Assembly (NCBI RefSeq): GCF_000443995.1
Contig: NZ_AUMC01000009.1
Coordinates: 62,001-126,000 of the forward strand
From: Bacteriovorax sp. BAL6_X
GTDB lineage: Bacteria > Bdellovibrionota > Bacteriovoracia > Bacteriovoracales > Bacteriovoracaceae
DNA: 64,000 bases
Direction: 5' to 3'
This document shows, piece by piece, positions 59,927 to 64,000 of the stretch (positions within the stretch are counted from its first letter, which is position 1; the number at the start of each line of letters is the position of its first letter). Below the pieces are notes generated by a model that saw only the letters and a program-made list of their open reading frames with translations, made no database searches and was not told the DNA's origin. A program made the translations under genes and the position numbers.

Positions 59927-60625
59927 ATGGAATTAATAAAAGAATCAGCACAAGCAATTCCTGCAAAATCACTTTCTTTTTTAGATATTCACTCTTATGA
60001 GATTAAGCAATCTCGTAGTAATTTGAAAGTACCCGTTATTAATGGTGTACATCTTCATTCGAACTATCACCCAGCAAAAGAAGCTAAGAAATTAATCGCC
60101 AATATTGAGCATCAACTTAAAGAAAATAAAAATTTATTAATACTAGGTTTAGGATTTGCCTACCATGTTTACGAAGCCTGTAAGCTTTTAGAAACCTACC
60201 ACGGACAAGATTACAAAGTTATTGTAATTGAACCAAATGAGCAAACATATACAGAATGTATAAAAAACAACCTTTTCCCAAATAAGAATATTGAAGTCTA
60301 TGCGACAGATAATGTCGAAAGCATTTACAAAGAAAAGAATGTCGCTTCATTCTTGTCACAGAAGCCAACAATTCTAACACATGCTCCGTCGTTCTCACTC
60401 TACAATACTTTTTACAAAGCATTCTTAGACTTTGAAGCAAGTGACAAGATCAGCGATTGTATTGAACATATCAAGTCGAGTGAACTGAAGGCACTTTTAT
60501 ATAACGCTGAACAAGACAAAAGTATTGATCAATATATTGAAAGTAGCATTTATCAAACAAACCAATTTAAAAATAAAAATGATTTTTTACTCCTAGCATT
60601 TGATGCAGTTATCAAGCAAGGATAA
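59927..60625 (+). CDS. Maf N-domain-like protein
   Basis: 232 residues. The centre has ENKNLLILGLGFAYHVYEACKLLETYHGQDYKVIVIEPNEQTYTECIKNN (about 67-120), a Rossmann-like LGLG motif plus acidic strand, as in the N-terminal half of Maf motility-associated factors that glycosylate flagellin (the MAF_flag10 family). The N-terminus has the HLHSNYHPAKEAKKLI segment typical of that domain. The larger C-terminal DUF115 half is absent, so it is a stand-alone domain. It is the first gene after the glycosylation-unit promoter. Confidence 0.7.
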   Translation: MELIKESAQAIPAKSLSFLDIHSYEIKQSRSNLKVPVINGVHLHSNYHPAKEAKKLIANIEHQLKENKNLLILGLGFAYHVYEACKLLETYHGQDYKVIVIEPNEQTYTECIKNNLFPNKNIEVYATDNVESIYKEKNVASFLSQKPTILTHAPSFSLYNTFYKAFLDFEASDKISDCIEHIKSSELKALLYNAEQDKSIDQYIESSIYQTNQFKNKNDFLLLAFDAVIKQG

Positions 60626-60634
60626 GAGGAATAG

Positions 60635-62278
60635 ATGAAAGATATACTTATTATCAACTTCAAAAGACATGGTGATATTTTCCAAATGGGAAGACTTATT
60701 TCTTCCATAAAGAATAATAATCCTGATGCTAACATTACTGTTTTAATCAATAAAGAATTTGATAAATCGGCCAAGCTTCTTAACGGTGTAAATAATATTA
60801 TCTCTTTAGATAGGAAGAAGATTGTAAGCTACAAGAAAAACAAGATCTATTCAAATGGATTTGCTCTTGATGAATTTGGTAAAACTATAAAAGAGATTAA
60901 TAAAAGCTGGAATTTAGTAATTAACTACTCTAATGATCGAATTTCAACAAGTCTTGCATCATACCTAAACAAAGATTTCAAAGGAATTCAATTCGATTTA
61001 AATTGCAATGTAAAGTATTCAAACGAGTGGGCCGTCGTTTTCAATGATGTATTAACTCAACAAAAATTTGCACCACTTAACTTTAATGACTGCTATCACA
61101 AGATGGTAGGTATTGAAGAGAATAATTCATTCAATGCTCTACATGTATCAAATGAATATAATAAAATTTGTCACCAAAACTTTTTAAAGATGAGAAAGGC
61201 CGAAGGTAAAGTTGAACCAAAACTAGTTGCAATTCAACTAACAGCATCAAATATTAATAAAATGATTGAAAGGCAAGAGCTTATCAATTTGATTAATAAG
61301 CTAAATAGCAAAGAAGACACAATTCCACTTTTAGTTATAGCACCTACTACTGATGAAAGATCCTATGCTAATAAAATAAACTTAGAACTCGATAATAAAG
61401 CCGTTACTATTGAAGCTCAATTCAGTGCTCTACCTTCAGTTTTAATTAATTGTGATCTTCTAATTACACCTGACACTGCCATCAAACATATGGCCGACAT
61501 CTTAGATGTACCTACAATTGAGCTGTCAATGGGACCTTCTCCATTTTTAAAACAAGGGTCAACAAATCAAGAGAGCATTATTATTACACCAAGAGTAAAG
61601 GATCGTGACTTTGCCTATGGACCAAGTGCACATACAGAAAAACAAGTTAGAAATAATGAAATCATAAAGTCTGAACATATAGTTTATGCACTTGATAAGT
61701 TCTTTCTCAATAAAGATGTTAAGAAGCTAGAAAACACTGATGTTTCGATATATCAAATCAGACATGATGAACTAGGTGTATTCTACAAGAATATAGAAGG
61801 CCGCATGGACACAGAGATCGAACTTGAAAGATATCTTTCAAGAGATTTCTTGTATCGTAAAATCGAAAGAAATTCTTTATCAGGTCATGGTATTATAGAA
61901 AGTGACCTAAATTTTACTTCAAATTGGATAGAACAAGCACAAGCAGAGCTTTTAAATTCTTCAAAGCACGTTTTAGCTGCGATAAAAGCGACTCTGGCAC
62001 AAGATGCCGTTAAACTACAGCATAAATTAACAGAAATAACTTCATACATGGGACGCACATCCGATTACTGTGCACTACCATTTTTATTTTATAGAGCAAA
62101 AATTAATAATATCGAAAATCCGACACTACCAGAAGTTGAGCATATTTTAATCGCATTAAAAAATGACTTACAAATACAATTTGAACAAATCAAAGAGGTT
62201 TCAAATCTAATTAGAGAAAGTCGCAGTAGATTACGTCAAGAATCTACAAAGGAATTATTAAATGAAGCAAGATCCTAA
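60635..62278 (+). CDS. GT9-type glycosyltransferase with C-terminal extension
   Basis: 547 residues. Residues 1-370 are a GT9 (heptosyltransferase-like, GT-B) domain: MKDILIINFKRHGDIFQMGRLISSIK at the start and SALPSVLINCDLLITPDTAIKHMADILDVPTIELSMGPSPFLKQGS near 265-310, where DTAIKHMA replaces the usual DSGPMHLA. The last 180 residues are helical and unlike LPS enzymes. The location next to fliD-fliS suggests flagellin or cap glycosylation; the donor sugar is unknown. AAGAGGAA precedes the ATG. Confidence 0.85.
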   Translation: MKDILIINFKRHGDIFQMGRLISSIKNNNPDANITVLINKEFDKSAKLLNGVNNIISLDRKKIVSYKKNKIYSNGFALDEFGKTIKEINKSWNLVINYSNDRISTSLASYLNKDFKGIQFDLNCNVKYSNEWAVVFNDVLTQQKFAPLNFNDCYHKMVGIEENNSFNALHVSNEYNKICHQNFLKMRKAEGKVEPKLVAIQLTASNINKMIERQELINLINKLNSKEDTIPLLVIAPTTDERSYANKINLELDNKAVTIEAQFSALPSVLINCDLLITPDTAIKHMADILDVPTIELSMGPSPFLKQGSTNQESIIITPRVKDRDFAYGPSAHTEKQVRNNEIIKSEHIVYALDKFFLNKDVKKLENTDVSIYQIRHDELGVFYKNIEGRMDTEIELERYLSRDFLYRKIERNSLSGHGIIESDLNFTSNWIEQAQAELLNSSKHVLAAIKATLAQDAVKLQHKLTEITSYMGRTSDYCALPFLFYRAKINNIENPTLPEVEHILIALKNDLQIQFEQIKEVSNLIRESRSRLRQESTKELLNEARS

Positions 62279-62402
62279 CACTTTAAAGACAGAATTCTTT
62301 AAAGAACTTGAAAGAATACAAGAGAAACAAGTTAAAAGAGAAAACTTGAGTGAAGATGATATGTCATTTTTATATCTATGCTCTGTTTTAGAAGAGGAAT
62401 AG
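62262..62402 (+). CDS. 46-residue acidic-helical small protein
   Basis: Start ATG 62262 with AAAGGA 8 bases upstream; stop TAG 62400-62402. It overlaps the end of the previous glycosyltransferase by 17 bases. The protein begins MKQDPNTLKTEFFKELERI and ends SVLEEE, charged and helical, with a short hydrophobic stretch (MSFLYLCSVL). The stop overlaps the next gene's ribosome site (AGGAG). Not recognised; likely a genuine operon member. Confidence 0.65.
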   Translation: MKQDPNTLKTEFFKELERIQEKQVKRENLSEDDMSFLYLCSVLEEE

Positions 62403-62411
62403 GAGAAATCT

Positions 62412-64000
62412 ATGAACGCCTTAAAAAATGAAGCGGATACAAAAAAGACTATAGCCATCATTCAAACAACTCGAATTGGAGATCTTCTACAAACATCACA
62501 TGCAGTGAAGCTGCTTAGAGAAAATCATCCCGACTATAAAATTATCTTAATTGCGCGTAAAAAATTCGCTACACCGATTATGTTCTTACTAGAAAAAGTC
62601 TTTGATGAAGTTATTTCTATTGAGCATAAATCAGCAATGGTAGGCGTTGATAATGTCAGAGAGGCGCTTACAAACCTAAAAAAGCAGCTCAAACAAATAA
62701 ACGATCAAAACATTGAGGTTTCGATTAATCTCGCATTTTCAAAGTCTGCAACCTATCTTCATTCATTAATAGACTCAAAAAATAAAGTCGGTCCTCATTT
62801 TAATGAACTACATGAAAGAGTGATTACGGATAGATGGTCGCAATATCTTTACTCCACAGTTATGAGAGGAGACCTAAACCCATATAACTTAGTCGATCTA
62901 TTTTCTTCAATCATCGGTACGACAAAGAAACTTACTCACTTAAGTAACAAAGAGTTTTCCAATAAAAAGAAAACCAATTTATTAATTCATCCATTTGCCT
63001 CAAACGAAAGAAAAATGTGGAAAGCAAATCGCTGGGTTGAGGTTATATATCAAACGCTTAAAAAAGATGATCAAGTTAAAATTTATATTTGTGGTGCCAA
63101 CCAAGACCAAAAATCAACAGATGAAATATTAAATTCAGAGCTTATTAAACCGTATAAAGAAAGAGTTGAAGCTTGGATTGGTCTCGATTTAAAAGAGCTA
63201 TATACTAAAGTAGACAACTCATTTCTATTTGTTGGCCATGACTCAATGATTGGAAACCTATTAAGCTTCAAAAACATTAAGACTCTAACAATTTCTCTTG
63301 GTACGGTTAGACCACATGAAACAACTCCCTATGCATTAGACAACTATAATCTAGCACCAAAAACAGAGTGTGCGCCATGCTTTCCTAAGGATGAATGTAA
63401 GGAGTACAAATGTCATAACGATGTACCTTACAACATCACACATCAATGTATTGGTCAGTTATTAAAGAAAAATAGAATCGATATCGAAGAACTCAACAAC
63501 TCGTGTTCTTCCCTCTCACTTAGCAGGGTAAAACTATATCAATCAGACATGCTTGATAATGGTGATTTAATCATTAACGAATTATTACACAAGGAACAAG
63601 ATGCAAAAGAAGTTATGCGAAATTTCTATCACATTGCGTGGACTAGCATTTTTACTGAAGTTAACACTAGCATGGATATCCCTTCTTTTAATCTTCAAAC
63701 TAAAGCACAATTGAGTACACATATTAAGGGAATTGAGACTCTATATGAGCTTTCGGAGTTCGGGAAAAAATACTCAAGATATATTATTGAAGAAATTAGT
63801 AAGAATACTCCTAGTTTGGAAGAAATTAAAAAATTCTCGGCAAAGCTGGATGAAATTGATCGTTTAAGTGATCTTGTAGCGACTTCTTATCCTCTGCTAT
63901 CTCCTGTAATTGATTTTGCAAAAGTTGCAAAGAACAATCTACAAGGAAGCAATCTTGTGAACTTATCAGAAGCTGCATTCTACACATATAATGAGATCTC
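62412..64000 (+). CDS. GT9-type glycosyltransferase (partial, runs off the window)
   Basis: At least 529 residues, open to the window end. The start MNALKNEADTKKTIAIIQTTRIGDLLQTSHAVKLLRENHPDYKIILIARKKF is GT9-like, and LLIHPFASNERKMWKANRWVEVI and DNSFLFVGHDSMIGNLLSFKNIKTLTISLGTVRPHETTPY are the second-domain motifs. A four-Cys group (CAPCFPKDECKEYKC, residues about 321-335) follows, as in metal-binding GT9 heptosyltransferases such as TibC. A helical extension continues beyond about 370. Right end missing. AGGAG is 6 bases before its ATG. Confidence 0.85.
   Translation, partial: MNALKNEADTKKTIAIIQTTRIGDLLQTSHAVKLLRENHPDYKIILIARKKFATPIMFLLEKVFDEVISIEHKSAMVGVDNVREALTNLKKQLKQINDQNIEVSINLAFSKSATYLHSLIDSKNKVGPHFNELHERVITDRWSQYLYSTVMRGDLNPYNLVDLFSSIIGTTKKLTHLSNKEFSNKKKTNLLIHPFASNERKMWKANRWVEVIYQTLKKDDQVKIYICGANQDQKSTDEILNSELIKPYKERVEAWIGLDLKELYTKVDNSFLFVGHDSMIGNLLSFKNIKTLTISLGTVRPHETTPYALDNYNLAPKTECAPCFPKDECKEYKCHNDVPYNITHQCIGQLLKKNRIDIEELNNSCSSLSLSRVKLYQSDMLDNGDLIINELLHKEQDAKEVMRNFYHIAWTSIFTEVNTSMDIPSFNLQTKAQLSTHIKGIETLYELSEFGKKYSRYIIEEISKNTPSLEEIKKFSAKLDEIDRLSDLVATSYPLLSPVIDFAKVAKNNLQGSNLVNLSEAAFYTYNEI

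Noticed and set aside
1-64000. CRISPR arrays, insertion sequences, prophage, tRNA or rRNA genes
   Set aside because: No regularly spaced repeats, transposase or integrase proteins, or recognisable RNA gene sequence were seen anywhere in the window.

Overview
The window is a low-GC (roughly one third G+C), gene-dense chromosomal stretch of a Gram-negative, flagellated bacterium. It carries an outer-membrane translocation pair (tamA/tamB), a type IVa pilus locus, fliD/fliS and a Bat aerotolerance-type operon. Protein styles such as a RelA/SpoT-like orphan protein, an FHA protein, AMIN-like secreted proteins and a secretin without a lipoprotein PilP suggest a Bdellovibrionota-type predatory bacterium, most like marine Bacteriovoracaceae/Halobacteriovorax. 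That placement is an inference from gene content and base composition, not from any search. I saw no rRNA, tRNA, insertion sequence, phage or CRISPR array.

Layout. 1-8 kb: FHA protein and alpha/beta hydrolase; a convergent RelA/SpoT-like protein; pgpA; recA-recX; an orphan peptide-binding lipoprotein; small proteins; rpoZ. 8.3-15.6 kb (minus): lon with an AMIN-like secreted protein, a membrane-anchored secreted protein, an asymmetric UvrA paralogue, rpsI and rplM. 15.8-23.5 kb (minus): tamA, tamB and an upstream helical protein. 23.6-38.3 kb (mostly minus): efp, aroQ, a TPR protein, then pilMNOPQ, pilD, an ABC exporter pair, a divergent TPR protein, pilA and pilBTC. 38.4-40 kb: a short aroE and ribF. 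40-47 kb: moxR, a DUF58 protein, an anchored protein, batA, a batB/batC fusion and batD. 47-55 kb: a ribosome-centred block with rlmI, a compact NFACT (RqcH-like) protein head to head with mutS2, then lepB, a penicillin-binding transpeptidase and rlmE. 55.1-57.6 kb: a 454-bp gene-free segment with two perfect DnaA boxes, a small gene that probably starts with CTG, and a polytopic membrane protein. 57.6-64 kb (plus): fliD-fliS-fliT-like, then a second transcription unit with a Maf N-domain-like protein, two GT9-type glycosyltransferases and a 46-residue protein, which looks like a flagellar glycosylation locus and runs off the window end.

How genes work together. The pilus genes supply assembly ATPase (PilB), retraction ATPase (PilT), platform (PilC), alignment complex (PilMNOP), secretin (PilQ), pilin (PilA) and prepilin peptidase (PilD), nearly a full machine. 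MoxR/DUF58/Bat proteins form a membrane stress or envelope chaperone operon. MutS2 and RqcH are known in Bacillus to act in sequence on collided ribosomes, and here they share a divergent start region. The most notable items are that pair, the UvrA-like protein with exactly one intact composite ATPase site, the RelA/SpoT-like orphan, the recA promoter direct repeat, the DnaA-box segment and the putative glycosylation locus.
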